64,000 nucleotides of DNA from Streptomyces uncialis (GTDB lineage: Bacteria > Actinomycetota > Actinomycetes > Streptomycetales > Streptomycetaceae), in assembly GCF_036250755.1 (NCBI RefSeq), contig NZ_CP109583.1, positions 3,472,001 to 3,536,000 of the forward strand, read 5' to 3'. This document shows, one piece after another, positions 45,197 to 53,742 of this stretch. Both the position numbers and the translations under genes were made by a program. Below the pieces are notes generated by a model. The model was not told the DNA's origin, did no database searches, and saw only the letters and a list, made by a program, of their open reading frames with translations. Numbering within the stretch: position 1 is the first letter of the stretch; each line of letters opens with the position of its first letter.

Positions 45197-46482
45197 GCGT
45201 GGGCGTCCTCTCGGGGATCGGCGTGGCGGGGGTCGGTGGCCGGGCCGGTCGCGAGATGGGCGCCGACATGGCTGGTCAGCTCCCAGTCGTGACGGCCGCG
45301 CTGCTCGCGCCAGACCGCGCGGATCGCGGCGCCCGCGAGGAGGACCTGGTAGAACGGCCCGCCGACGATGAGCTTGATGTAGTGCGTGACGCGGACCCGC
45401 AGCCCGTACTGCTTGCCGAAGTCGTGGAGTCCGACGACCTCGAAGACAAAGGTGACCAGGGCGGTCACGGCGGGCAGGAAGGTGAGGAACGCGATCCCGA
45501 CGGGCACGTCGAGGAAGATCGCGACGGCCGCGTTGACGGGGATGACGACCCCGGAGAACGCCTGGAGGAACGGCGTCATCAGGGTGTAGCGGGCGAGCAT
45601 GCGCTGACCGGCGGTGGGGAGCTGCTTCCAGTCCTTCTTCCGGTAGACCTGGAGGAATCCCTGGTTCCAGCGGGTGCGCTGCTTCAGCAGCGACATCAGG
45701 GTGCCGGGGGTCTCCTCACGGGTGACCATGTCGGAGTCGTAGGCGACGACGACCTTCTTGCCGACGCTGGAGAGCCGTACCCCGAGGTCGCAGTCCTCGG
45801 CGAGGCATTCGGGGTCCCAGCCGCCCGCTTCGCGCAGCACGGTGGTGCGGACGAAGACGGTGTTCCCGCCGAGCGGGATGAACCCCTTCTGGGCGTGCAG
45901 ATGCAGCCGGGAGCGGAACCAGAAGAAGTACTCCAGGCAGTTGCGCAGGCTGTACCAGCTCGAATGGAAGTTGATGAGCTGCACACCGCCCTGCACGACG
46001 TCCGCGCCGGTCGCGCGGAACGCGTGGTCGACATGGGTGAGCAGTTCGGGGTGGACCTGGTCCTCGGCGTCGAAGACCCCGACGATGTCGCCCCGGCACG
46101 TCGGCAGCGCGGTGTTCAGCGCCTTGGGCTTGTTCTTGGCCTCATGGGTGTCGACGACGACCCGGACCCGCGGGTCGCGTTCCTCGGCTCGGCGGGCGAC
46201 CTCGGTGGTGTCCGGGTCGTCGTGGCCGACGATGACGATGATCTCGAAGTCGGTGTGCCCGGACTCCAGCAACCGCTGGATGGTGTGGTCGAGCACCGCC
46301 TGTTCATGGCGGGCCGGCAGCAGCAGCGAGAACGACAGTCCGGCCTCGCCCTCGGGCCTGCCGAAGCTGGTGGCGGCGAGCGTCTCCGGGGTGCGCCACG
46401 CGTGCATCTGCCACCAGAGCGTGAACGCCGCCATCCAGAACAGCGCCAGCGAAACGGCGGCGATGAACACGGACGTGAGCAA
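45193..46482 (-). CDS. processive-type family 2 glycosyltransferase (membrane)
   Basis: 429 residues. One N-terminal membrane segment, GT-A domain (about 45-280) with LLLPARHEQ, GVFDAEDQVHPELL (DxD-like), LAEDCDLGVRL (catalytic ED) and QRTRWNQGF (the QxxRW motif of cellulose/chitin/hyaluronan-type synthases), then about four C-terminal membrane segments. It is the first gene of the operon GT2-GT39-GT2/GtrA-GlxA. TTG 46482 with GGGGGGATC just upstream is the chosen start; a GTG five codons in is possible. It should polymerise or transfer a sugar at the membrane. No PilZ domain is seen. Confidence 0.9.
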   Translation of the reverse strand: MLTSVFIAAVSLALFWMAAFTLWWQMHAWRTPETLAATSFGRPEGEAGLSFSLLLPARHEQAVLDHTIQRLLESGHTDFEIIVIVGHDDPDTTEVARRAEERDPRVRVVVDTHEAKNKPKALNTALPTCRGDIVGVFDAEDQVHPELLTHVDHAFRATGADVVQGGVQLINFHSSWYSLRNCLEYFFWFRSRLHLHAQKGFIPLGGNTVFVRTTVLREAGGWDPECLAEDCDLGVRLSSVGKKVVVAYDSDMVTREETPGTLMSLLKQRTRWNQGFLQVYRKKDWKQLPTAGQRMLARYTLMTPFLQAFSGVVIPVNAAVAIFLDVPVGIAFLTFLPAVTALVTFVFEVVGLHDFGKQYGLRVRVTHYIKLIVGGPFYQVLLAGAAIRAVWREQRGRHDWELTSHVGAHLATGPATDPRHADPREDAHA

Positions 46483-46508
46483 CAGATCCCCCCAGATCCC
46501 CCTCGGTC

Positions 46509-46527
46509 GTACGACACGTCGTCGTAC
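46509..46527. promoter_or_regulatory. inverted repeat upstream of the glycosyltransferase operon
   Basis: GTACGAC (46509-46515) and GTCGTAC (46521-46527) are perfect inverted repeats with a 5-nt spacer, 27-45 bp upstream of the first gene's TTG. Read on the minus strand, TATAAC near 46560 could be a -10. Confidence 0.45.
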
Positions 46528-46681
46528 CCCCCAACCGATGTGGAGAGAGTAAGAGGGTTATATGACGATGGGGTGCACGACCGAGGAATGGCCTGAATCC
46601 GATGGCCTGGTTCCGTCCTCCGATGTTTGGGGCACAGGAGGGAGGGATTCCGGTCGCGACAAGGAGGACGTGCGCTCAGCG

Positions 46682-46705
46682 CCGCCCCCGCCGAGGCGGG
46701 GGCGG
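46682..46705 (-). terminator. terminator of the DUF255 gene
   Basis: CCGCCCCCGCC (46682-46692) pairs with GGCGGGGGCGG (46695-46705), 2-nt loop, 17 bp past the stop. Confidence 0.75.
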
Positions 46706-46721
46706 TACGAGGGGGGACTTC

Positions 46722-48989
46722 TCAAGTTGACCGAATATCACCGTCGTTGACGTCTACACGTACCCCGAGCGCGTCCGCGAGAAGGGTGGGATCGGTGGTG
46801 GGCGCGTCACAAGTGAAGTCCCGGCAGACGTACGCCGCCGCACGCCCCCGCACCAGTACCCGATCGGCGAGCAGCGGGAGTTCGACCTCGCGCACATCAA
46901 CACGCTTACGGGAAGGGGGTTTCGGGCCTTCGGCGACACCTTGAGCGGTCCCGCTGGGGGTGGGGGCGGACTCGGGTGCGGGTCCGGGTGCGGGTCCGGG
47001 CTCGGACGTGGTCGGGGGCTCGGGCTCGGTTGCGGGCGGTGCGGGCTCGGTCGCGGACTCGGGCCCGGACGTGGTTGCGGGCTCGGGTGCGGACGGTACG
47101 GGCTCGCCGACCGCGACGACGGCGCCGGGTGCGGTGCCGAGCAGCGCCGTACGGTGCAGCAGCTCCCGCAGCGGATCACCCTCCGCGCCGACCACGGCCA
47201 CCTCGCGCGGCCCGTCGAGCGCGGCTTCCGCGACGGCGAGGCCCCAGCCGACGAACCGGGGCACCTTCGGACCGAGCGCCTTGACGACCCCGAGGGCCCG
47301 TTCGGCGGCGGTGCGGTGCGGTTCGGAGCCGGTCTGCGCCGCGTACGACAGCAGGGCACCGGCCGCCGCGGTCCAGCCCGAGGGCGTGGCGTTGTCGGTG
47401 GGGTCCTGGGGGCGCCGGATCAGCTGCTCGGCGTCCGACGCGGTGTCGTACAGCGCGCCGCCCTCCCCCGTGAACCGGGCGAGCACATGGTCCAGCAGGA
47501 AGCCCGCGAATTCCAGCCACACACCTTCGCCGGTCACCGACGCCAGCGTGAGGAACCCTTCGGCGACATCGGCGTAGTCCTCCAGGACACCCGCGTTGGA
47601 GCCGGGCCGGCCGTCCTTGGAGGTGCGCAGCAGCCGCGCCGCGTCGTCCATGTGCAGCCGTACGAGGACATCGGCCGCGCGGACCGCGGCCTCCACCAGG
47701 TCGGGGCGGTCGAAGTAGGCGCCGGTCTCCGCGAGCGCGGCGATGGCGAGCCCGTTCCAGGCGGCGACCACCTTGTCGTCACGGGCGGGGGCGGGGCGCC
47801 GCGAGCGGGCGTCGAGCAGCCGCTCCCGTACGGAGGCGACGCGCTCGGCGTCGACCACCGTCTCGGTGAGGGGCAGTTGCAGGACGGACGCGCCTTCCTC
47901 GAAGGTGCCCTCCTCGGTGACGCCGTAGTACGTGGCGGCGAGCTCGGCGTCCTGCTCCCCGAGCACCTCGCGGAGTTCGGCGGGGGTCCATACGTAGTAG
48001 GCGCCCTCGACGTGCCGGCCCTCGGCGTCCTCGCTGTCCGCGTCGAGCGCGGAGGCGAACGCGCCGTGTTCGGTGCCCAGTTCGCGGACCATGAAGTCGG
48101 CGGTCTCCAGGGCGACCCGCCGGGCCGACTCCGAGCCGGTGGACCGCCACAGATGGGCGTACACACGGCACAGCAGTGCGTTGTCGTACAGCATCTTCTC
48201 GAAGTGGGGGACGACCCACTCGCGGTCCACGGAGTAGCGGGCGAAGCCGCCGCCGAGCTGGTCGTAGATCCCGCCGCGCGCCATCCGCTCGGCGGTGTCG
48301 AGCGCCATCTGGAGCGCGCCCTCCGCGCCGGTGCGGGCGTGATGGCGCAGCAGGAACTCCAGCACCATGGACGGCGGGAACTTCGGGGCGCCCCCGAATC
48401 CGCCGTACCGCTCGTCGTACTCCCGGGTCAGCCCCAGCAGGGCCTGCGCCTGCTCCTGCTCCCCGGGCCGCTCGCCGTCGCCGAGCCCGATCTCGCGTTC
48501 CCCGAGGTCCCGGGCGATCTTCGCGGCGACCTCGGCGACCTCACCGCGCCTGCCCTCCCACGCCTGGCGCACCCCGTCGAGCACCTGCCGGAACGACGGC
48601 ATGCCGTGCCGGGGCTCGGGCGGGAAGTACGTACCGAAGTAGAACGGCTCCGCGTCCGGCGTCAGGAACACGGTCATCGGCCAGCCGCCCTGCCCGGTCG
48701 CGGCCTGCACCGCCTCCATATAGACGGCGTCGACGTCCGGGCGCTCCTCCCGGTCCACCTTCACACTCACGAAGTGCTCGTTGAGCAGCGCGGCGGTGGC
48801 CTCGTCCTCGAACGACTCGTGCGCCATCACATGGCACCAGTGGCACGCGGAGTAGCCGACCGACAGCAGTACGGGTACATCACGCCGCCGGGCTTCCTCG
48901 AAAGCCTCCGTCGTCCAGGGCCACCAGTCCACCGGATTGGAGACGTGCTGGAGCAGGTAGGGCGACTGCTCGTCGGCCAGTCGGTTCAT
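46722..48989 (-). CDS. thioredoxin-domain protein DUF255 (YyaL/spermatogenesis-associated type)
   Basis: 755 residues. The N-terminal DUF255 thioredoxin fold (about 1-165) has the conserved [22 protein letters not shown] and SACHWCHVM with a CxxC pair; the rest is an alpha/alpha barrel like N-acylglucosamine epimerases ([24 protein letters not shown]). Near the C-terminus an unusual Pro/Glu/Ser/Thr-rich insertion (about 640-695) precedes a final conserved piece with [13 protein letters not shown] 48989 has no RBS; GACGAT ends 6 nt upstream, a leaderless arrangement. It lies just downstream of trxA in the same direction. Family function unsettled. A truncated copy of its 5' end lies at 58.4-58.5 kb. 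Confidence 0.88.
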   Translation of the reverse strand: MNRLADEQSPYLLQHVSNPVDWWPWTTEAFEEARRRDVPVLLSVGYSACHWCHVMAHESFEDEATAALLNEHFVSVKVDREERPDVDAVYMEAVQAATGQGGWPMTVFLTPDAEPFYFGTYFPPEPRHGMPSFRQVLDGVRQAWEGRRGEVAEVAAKIARDLGEREIGLGDGERPGEQEQAQALLGLTREYDERYGGFGGAPKFPPSMVLEFLLRHHARTGAEGALQMALDTAERMARGGIYDQLGGGFARYSVDREWVVPHFEKMLYDNALLCRVYAHLWRSTGSESARRVALETADFMVRELGTEHGAFASALDADSEDAEGRHVEGAYYVWTPAELREVLGEQDAELAATYYGVTEEGTFEEGASVLQLPLTETVVDAERVASVRERLLDARSRRPAPARDDKVVAAWNGLAIAALAETGAYFDRPDLVEAAVRAADVLVRLHMDDAARLLRTSKDGRPGSNAGVLEDYADVAEGFLTLASVTGEGVWLEFAGFLLDHVLARFTGEGGALYDTASDAEQLIRRPQDPTDNATPSGWTAAAGALLSYAAQTGSEPHRTAAERALGVVKALGPKVPRFVGWGLAVAEAALDGPREVAVVGAEGDPLRELLHRTALLGTAPGAVVAVGEPVPSAPEPATTSGPESATEPAPPATEPEPPTTSEPGPAPGPAPESAPTPSGTAQGVAEGPKPPSRKRVDVREVELPLLADRVLVRGRAAAYVCRDFTCDAPTTDPTLLADALGVRVDVNDGDIRST

Positions 48990-49257
48990 ACCGGCATCGT
49001 CGCATGATCCGGACCCTCCGGCCGAGCTTTGCGGGGCCAGGGTCGCCGGGTCGGTTCGCTGTGGGAAGGCGACTGGCCGAGAACGAACGGATCGGTCGTC
49101 AGGGTCCGCCGTACATGCCTTCGAGCCCGCAGAGGGGCGCGGGGTGTGGGCGGGCCGCCGGGACTCCCGGTCCGGTAGTGGTCGATCGACTCGAAGGCTC
49201 CCCGACGTGACGGCGCCTGCGGATCATCGCCGCCGGCACTTCTTCCCTGTGCTGCTG

Positions 49258-49584
49258 TCAGAGGTTCGCGTCGATGAACTCTGTGAGCTGGGACTTCGAC
49301 ATGGCGCCGGCCTTGGTCGCGGTCACGATGCCGTTCTTGAAGACGAGAAGGGCCGGGATGGCCCTCACGTCGTACTGAGGTGCGGTGGCCGGATTCTGGT
49401 CGATGTTCAGCTTGGCGACGGTGAGCCTGCCGGTGTACTCGGCGGCGATCTCGTCGAGGATGGGCGCCAGTATCTTGCACGGCCCGCACCATTCGGCCCA
49501 GAACTCGACCAGCACGGGCCCTTCGGCCCGCAGCACGCGCTCCTCGAAGGAATGGTCGGTCAGTTCGGTGACGGTACCGCTCAT
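49258..49584 (-). CDS. trxA: thioredoxin
   Basis: 108 residues, full length. Active site WCGPC (Cys33, Cys36), cis-Pro in IPALLVF, and [10 protein letters not shown] are present. A cytosolic disulfide reductase. GAGG 4-5 nt before ATG 49584. It is followed at 268 bp by the DUF255 gene. No thioredoxin reductase is adjacent, so this is probably an accessory thioredoxin. Confidence 0.95.
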   Translation of the reverse strand: MSGTVTELTDHSFEERVLRAEGPVLVEFWAEWCGPCKILAPILDEIAAEYTGRLTVAKLNIDQNPATAPQYDVRAIPALLVFKNGIVTATKAGAMSKSQLTEFIDANL

Positions 49585-49678
49585 CAGACCTCATCTCGTC
49601 GTTTCCTGGAGTACCCGCCCCTCCGGGGGGCGCGGCCCGCGCACTGCGCGGGGCGGTTCCGTAGTCGGGAATCGTTCA

Positions 49679-49722
49679 CCGAGGGGCCGGGCGGTGCCGT
49701 GGTGCTCTGCCCGGCCCCTCGG
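49679..49722. terminator. strong hairpin between trxA and the propeller pseudogene
   Basis: CCGAGGGGCCGGGC (49679-49692) pairs perfectly with 49709-49722; 16-nt loop. It lies 60-100 bp past the pseudogene's stop (minus strand). Confidence 0.75.
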
Positions 49723-49781
49723 CCGTTCCGCACCTGGATTCATCACGATGGGCGCGGGGGTGGCACGTGGTGTTGGGGTGG

Positions 49782-51192
49782 TCAGGTGCAGTTGATGATG
49801 AGGGAGGTGGTGGCGGTGCAGGTGCGGGTGGCGGTGTCGTTGGCGGGGTTGGGGTCGGTGGGTGCGGAGGCGGTGCGGGTGGCGGTGACGGTGTAGGGGC
49901 GGCCGAGGGTGAGGAGGGCGACGGGGAGGGTGAAGTGGCGGGTGACGCTGTCACCGGCGGGGAGATTGGTGAGGGTGCAGGTGACCTTGCCCGCGGTGGG
50001 GGTGCAGTCCGGGCTGGTCGCGGTCAAGGAGCCGGGCAGGGTGGCGGTGACCGTCGCCGAGGTAAGAGTGGCGGGCCCGTCGTTGGTGAGCGTGAGGGTG
50101 TAGTTCACACGTCCGTTGAGGAGGCCGGGGACCGGGGTCGCGGCCAGGGCGACGGCGAGGTCGGCGTCGGGGGCCGGGAGTGCGCCGACGGCGATCGCCA
50201 CAGGGCCCTGGCCGACGGTGACGGTTGCGGTGACGGTGTTCGTACCGGTGTCGATCACCGAGACCGTGCCGGCGTATGCGTTGGCGGTGTAGGCGCGGGA
50301 GTCGTCCGGGGTCAGGGCGACTGACTGGGATCCGTTCCCGACAGGGACGGTGGCGGTGATGGTCCGGGTGCCGGTGTCGATCACCGACACCGTGTCGTCG
50401 ACGAGGTTGGCGGTGTAGGCGCGGGCCCGTCCCGGGACAAGGTCACCGAGCGGGGCAGATTCCCGGTCGGGATCGTGCCGGTGACGGTATGGGTCGCCGT
50501 GTCGATCACCGACAGCGAGTCGCCGTAGGAGTTGGCGGCGTACACGGTGGAGCTGTCCGGGGACACCACCACCGATGCCGGGCTCCTGCCGACGGAGACC
50601 GTGCCGGTGACGGTGTTCGTGGCGGTGTCGATCACCGACACCTGGTTGGCGTCGGAGTCGGCGGTGTAGGCGCGGGTCCCGTCCGGGGACACCGCGACCG
50701 ACTGGGGTGCGTTCCCGACCGGGACGGTGGCGGTGACGGTGTTCGTCGCGGTGTCGATCACCGACACCGAATCACCGATGTAGTTGACGGCGTACAGGCG
50801 GGAGTTGTCCGGCGAGACCTTCACCGATGCCGGGCTCCTGCCGACGGAGACCGTGTCGGTGACGGTGTTCGTGGCGGTGTCGATCACCGACACCGTGTCG
50901 TCCAGGTAGTTGGCGGTGTAGACACGGGTCCCGTCCGGGGACAGGGTGACCGACTGGGGTGCGTTCCCGACCGGGACGGTGGCGGTGAACGCGTTCGTGG
51001 CCGTATCGATCACCGACCCCGAACCAGCGTTGATATCGGCCGTGTAGGCGTACACCGGCGGCGCGGCGGCCCGCACCGGGGCCGACGCGGCGGACGCTGT
51101 CAGGGGGCAAGGCAGCCTGCGGCGACCGTCAGTACGACGGCGAGACGGGACAGCTTCCGGACGGCAGGGGCTGAGACGGGAGTGGCAGGCAA
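49782..51192 (-). pseudogene. secreted seven-blade YVTN beta-propeller + DUF11 protein, two frameshifts
   Basis: Read through two single-base losses, the frame from a TTG at 51192 (GAGGAG upstream) gives a signal peptide (VRKLSRLAVVLTVAAGCLAP/LTASAASA), seven YVTN-type blades (repeat VSVIDTATNTVTATVPVG) and a DUF11-like C-terminal domain. Frameshift A: about 51102-51108, five Cs on the coding strand where six are needed, inside the signal peptide. Frameshift B: about 50423-50429, a missing base in GACGGGCCCGCG (neighbouring blades have GACGGGACCCGC). The paralogue at 56443-57861 is intact, and the last 110 bp of the two are almost identical. Both lesions are at G/C runs, so sequencing error is possible. 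Confidence 0.8.
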
Positions 51193-51461
51193 CAGGGAAC
51201 TCCTCGTTGATACGGACGGCCCCACCGCCCCGGGGCCTGGGCGGTGGCGACGCGGATGGTCGGCCGGACGGCAACGGGGCCCCGTCCGAGCCCGGACATA
51301 CGGCTGGGCGGGTACGCGTCATCATTGGGGGAACCGACAGCCCGCACGGCACCGTGCACAGAATCCCGTCGAGACTTCTGCGACGTCCCCGTCCCTGCAA
51401 GGGCGCTCACGCCGATCCCGCACGCCCCCCTGACGCACCAGACGCCTGCGCACGGCCGAGG

Positions 51462-51714
51462 TCACCGGGGTCTGTTCCGCGCCCAGGGCACCGGCGCCGG
51501 CAGGGTGCGGAATCCCGGCTGATCCATGGTTCGCAGCGCGTCGCCGTACCCCGGACCGCCGGCGTCGCCGAAGGCAACGGCGGTGCTGGTCATGGTCACA
51601 TCGAGGTCGGCCTTGCAGGCCCGGAACTCGTTCGCGCGGGACAGGAAGCACTGCTTGACATGCTCGAACCCGGGAGAGCGGTTCCGCTCAGCTCGCGCAC
51701 AATCGCGCCCATGC
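51462..51714 (-). pseudogene. possible frameshifted small gene
   Basis: GAGAGGAG stands 6 nt before ATG 51714, a very good start, but that frame (MGAIVRELSGTALPG) stops after 38 codons, while the next frame continues with coding-like codon use (FEHVKQCFLSRANEF RACKADLDV, then GDALRTMDQPGF) to a stop at 51462. A one-base loss near 51670 would join them. Family unknown. Confidence 0.35.
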
Positions 51715-52523
51715 CGTGCTCCTCTCGTCTGCCCCGGAGGCGCCCCTTCCGGGACACCGGAACAACCTAGCCGCGCCCCTGGCAGGAACAGAGGGCGGAA
51801 GAGGCCAGGAGGAGAAGGCGCGGAACGCCCTCTTGCCACAGAGCCCGCAGGGGCCGCTCGCGGCCGGATGAGATCCCCTCTATGAGGGCGGTGGGACACG
51901 GGAGAAGCATGGGGCACGGACGCTCAGGCCACGTCCCCTGTCACCCGACCAGGAGCAGTATCCCGCTCCGCGAGATCGCGACCTTATCGGCCATCGCGTC
52001 CCACGGCTCACCCGCAGGCCATGGCCAGGAGTGCCCCCAGAACGGCAGTGCGAACACAGGCCCGTCCACCGCTCCAGCGATGCAAACGCTCTGCCGGATG
52101 AGCACACGAGTTGATGACTCCCCGGAGCGGACCGGGGGTCGGGCCTACGGGAGACCGAGCCGTCGGCGCAGCTCAACCTGATCCCCCTCGGCTCCCTGCC
52201 CGCCGGCGCCGTCCGCACCAGTAGCAGCCCCGCCGGTCCCGACCCCGCCGACGACAGCGGCGTCGCCAACTGCACCGTGCTCACCGGCCTGATCACCAAC
52301 GTCTGCCCCACCCGCACGTCCCCGGCGTCCGCTCTCCCCACCACGGGAGAGCGGACGCCGTCGCATCCTCCGCAAGAACCCGGACTTCAGCGCACGAACG
52401 GTCAGCCCGCACAGAAACCACTGAGGGGCCGACAGCACAGTCCCGCCCCCACAGCGGACACCACGGGAACCAACTCGGGGCTCCCTGGGACAGCGGAGAC
52501 GTACGGGCAAGGCGGCACCTCCG

Positions 52524-52571
52524 GAAATCGAATGCCTCCGGGATCGAATGCCTCCGGGAATCGAATGAAGG
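52524..52571. repeat. short direct repeat
   Basis: ATCGAATGCCTCCGGG occurs twice in tandem (about 52528-52560), followed by a partial third copy ATCGAATG. Confidence 0.6.
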
Positions 52572-52788
52572 CGAATGAATGTTCTATCGGGGTTTCTGTG
52601 TTCCGTTACGGGAACGCATCCACCGCTTATGCACATCAAGGTGGTCCCGATCAAGACTGCGTGGAGAGACAGGAGATGTGCCTTTGGGTCAGATGTGCTC
52701 CCCGTGAGCACGTGGCGGACTCGGGGTGGGTACGTTCCGGTGGTCAGAGAATTAAAGGCCGTTTCACGGTCCTGGATAAGGAGCAGCG

Positions 52789-53079
52789 ATGAGTACAAGT
52801 CCCCCTCCGGTCCTGCCTGGCCTTCACAGTGTGCAGAAGCTCGACTGGCCGAGGGTAAACGGAACGACCTTCCTGAGTTACAGCAGTGACCAGATTCGGG
52901 CCACGTCACGTGTTTTCGTATCGGCATTCGAAGTCGCGGCGGGGAAGCCGCACACGGGCGCCTCGGGGGGCTTCATCGTGGAGCAGGTGACCCCGTTCGA
53001 CGGTGGCGTCCGAATCAAGATTCGCGTCGACCATGCGAACGCCCTCCCGATCGGCACCAACATCTTGGTGCTCAACTAG
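52789..53079 (+). CDS. small orphan protein
   Basis: 96 residues, no signal peptide or membrane segment, lower GC than neighbours. AAGGAG 5-6 nt before ATG 52789 and the very strong terminator at 53220-53253 mark a self-contained gene. The sequence alternates polar and hydrophobic residues (RVFVSAFEVAAG, GGFIVEQVTPFDGGVRIKIRV, ALPIGTNILVLN), suggesting a small beta-sandwich. The size and all-beta look recall the H-type-lectin-like protein at 60.3 kb, but I cannot align them. Function unknown. Confidence 0.65.
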   Translation: MSTSPPPVLPGLHSVQKLDWPRVNGTTFLSYSSDQIRATSRVFVSAFEVAAGKPHTGASGGFIVEQVTPFDGGVRIKIRVDHANALPIGTNILVLN

Positions 53080-53219
53080 GAGGACTTTCCGGATAATTGC
53101 ATTCCGGACAGTTCCCTTCGAGGAGTGGCCGCATTGAAGGGTGATCACCCACGTCGCCTATCCATCTCGCGGCACCTGTGTTCTGGGCGGGATCGACACA
53201 GACATAGGGGTGCTCCCCA

Positions 53220-53253
53220 AGGGCCGGAAACTCTCCTGGGAGTTTCCGGCCCT
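53220..53253 (+). terminator. terminator after the orphan gene
   Basis: AGGGCCGGAAACTC (53220-53233) pairs perfectly with 53240-53253, loop TCCTGG, then CTTC. It is 140 bp past the stop of the orphan gene. Confidence 0.8.
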
Positions 53254-53742
53254 CTTCACGCGAGGGCACCGATCCCGGGGCCGCACGACACCGGGCTGAG
53301 TGGTCGTCGGTGTCGTGCGGAGTTCGGCAGGCCCGGGGTGCCGCTGCGCCGCCGACATCGCCGGGTGGGTACGACACGCGCTGGTGCCCGTGCCGCACTC
53401 GCCTTTCGAGGGCCCGCACGGCCCCCGCAGCCTTCCCCTGGGACCGGCGTCCTCCGGTCCCAGGGGACACCCTGGACGGTCGCCAACCAACCGCACGCCC
53501 GCGCTCCCTCACCGTCCAGGCCCCTCCACGAGGGCGCCCACGCCCTGGTCCGCGACCCCAAGCGGAACTCCCACCCTTGGGCGAAGGCCCTGCCGACGGT
53601 GTGCCACCGCAGGAACGTCGCTGGCCTCCACGACGCCCTGACCGGCCTCGCCACCGAACCGCAGCGACGCCGTGACCCCGCTGTCGCACCCGGTGCACCG
53701 CGTCAGGTGTCCCGCACCGACCGGGACGGGAACCGCTGACCG
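53254..53742. other. non-coding stretch with a hairpin
   Basis: No gene supported; overlapping frames on both strands are Arg/Pro-rich. CCCCTGGGACCGG (53435-53447) pairs perfectly with 53454-53466, a 13-bp stem with a 6-nt loop. Confidence 0.5.

Larger units (their letters stand above)
51193..52788. other. gene-poor, apparently decayed region
   Basis: 1.6 kb without an intact gene I can support. It contains a probable pseudogene (51462-51714), a start-less minus-strand frame ending at 51941 (...WDAMADKVAISRSGILLLVG), and a start-less plus-strand frame from about 52118 (SAQLNLIPLGSLPAGAVRTS, GVANCTVLTGLITNVC) that looks like the 3' end of a secreted-protein gene. The last 250 bp are AT-richer and hold the control region of the small gene at 52789. 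The pattern suggests successive insertions and deletions. Confidence 0.5.

Noticed and set aside
51941..52112. Minus-strand frame ending WDAMADKVAISRSGILLLVG as a gene
   Set aside because: No start codon with RBS, no recognisable family; noted only as possible debris.
53140..53295. Short plus-strand frame from a GTG near 53140 (VITHVAYPSRGTCVLGG)
   Set aside because: It runs through the strong terminator hairpin at 53220-53253 and has no convincing RBS.
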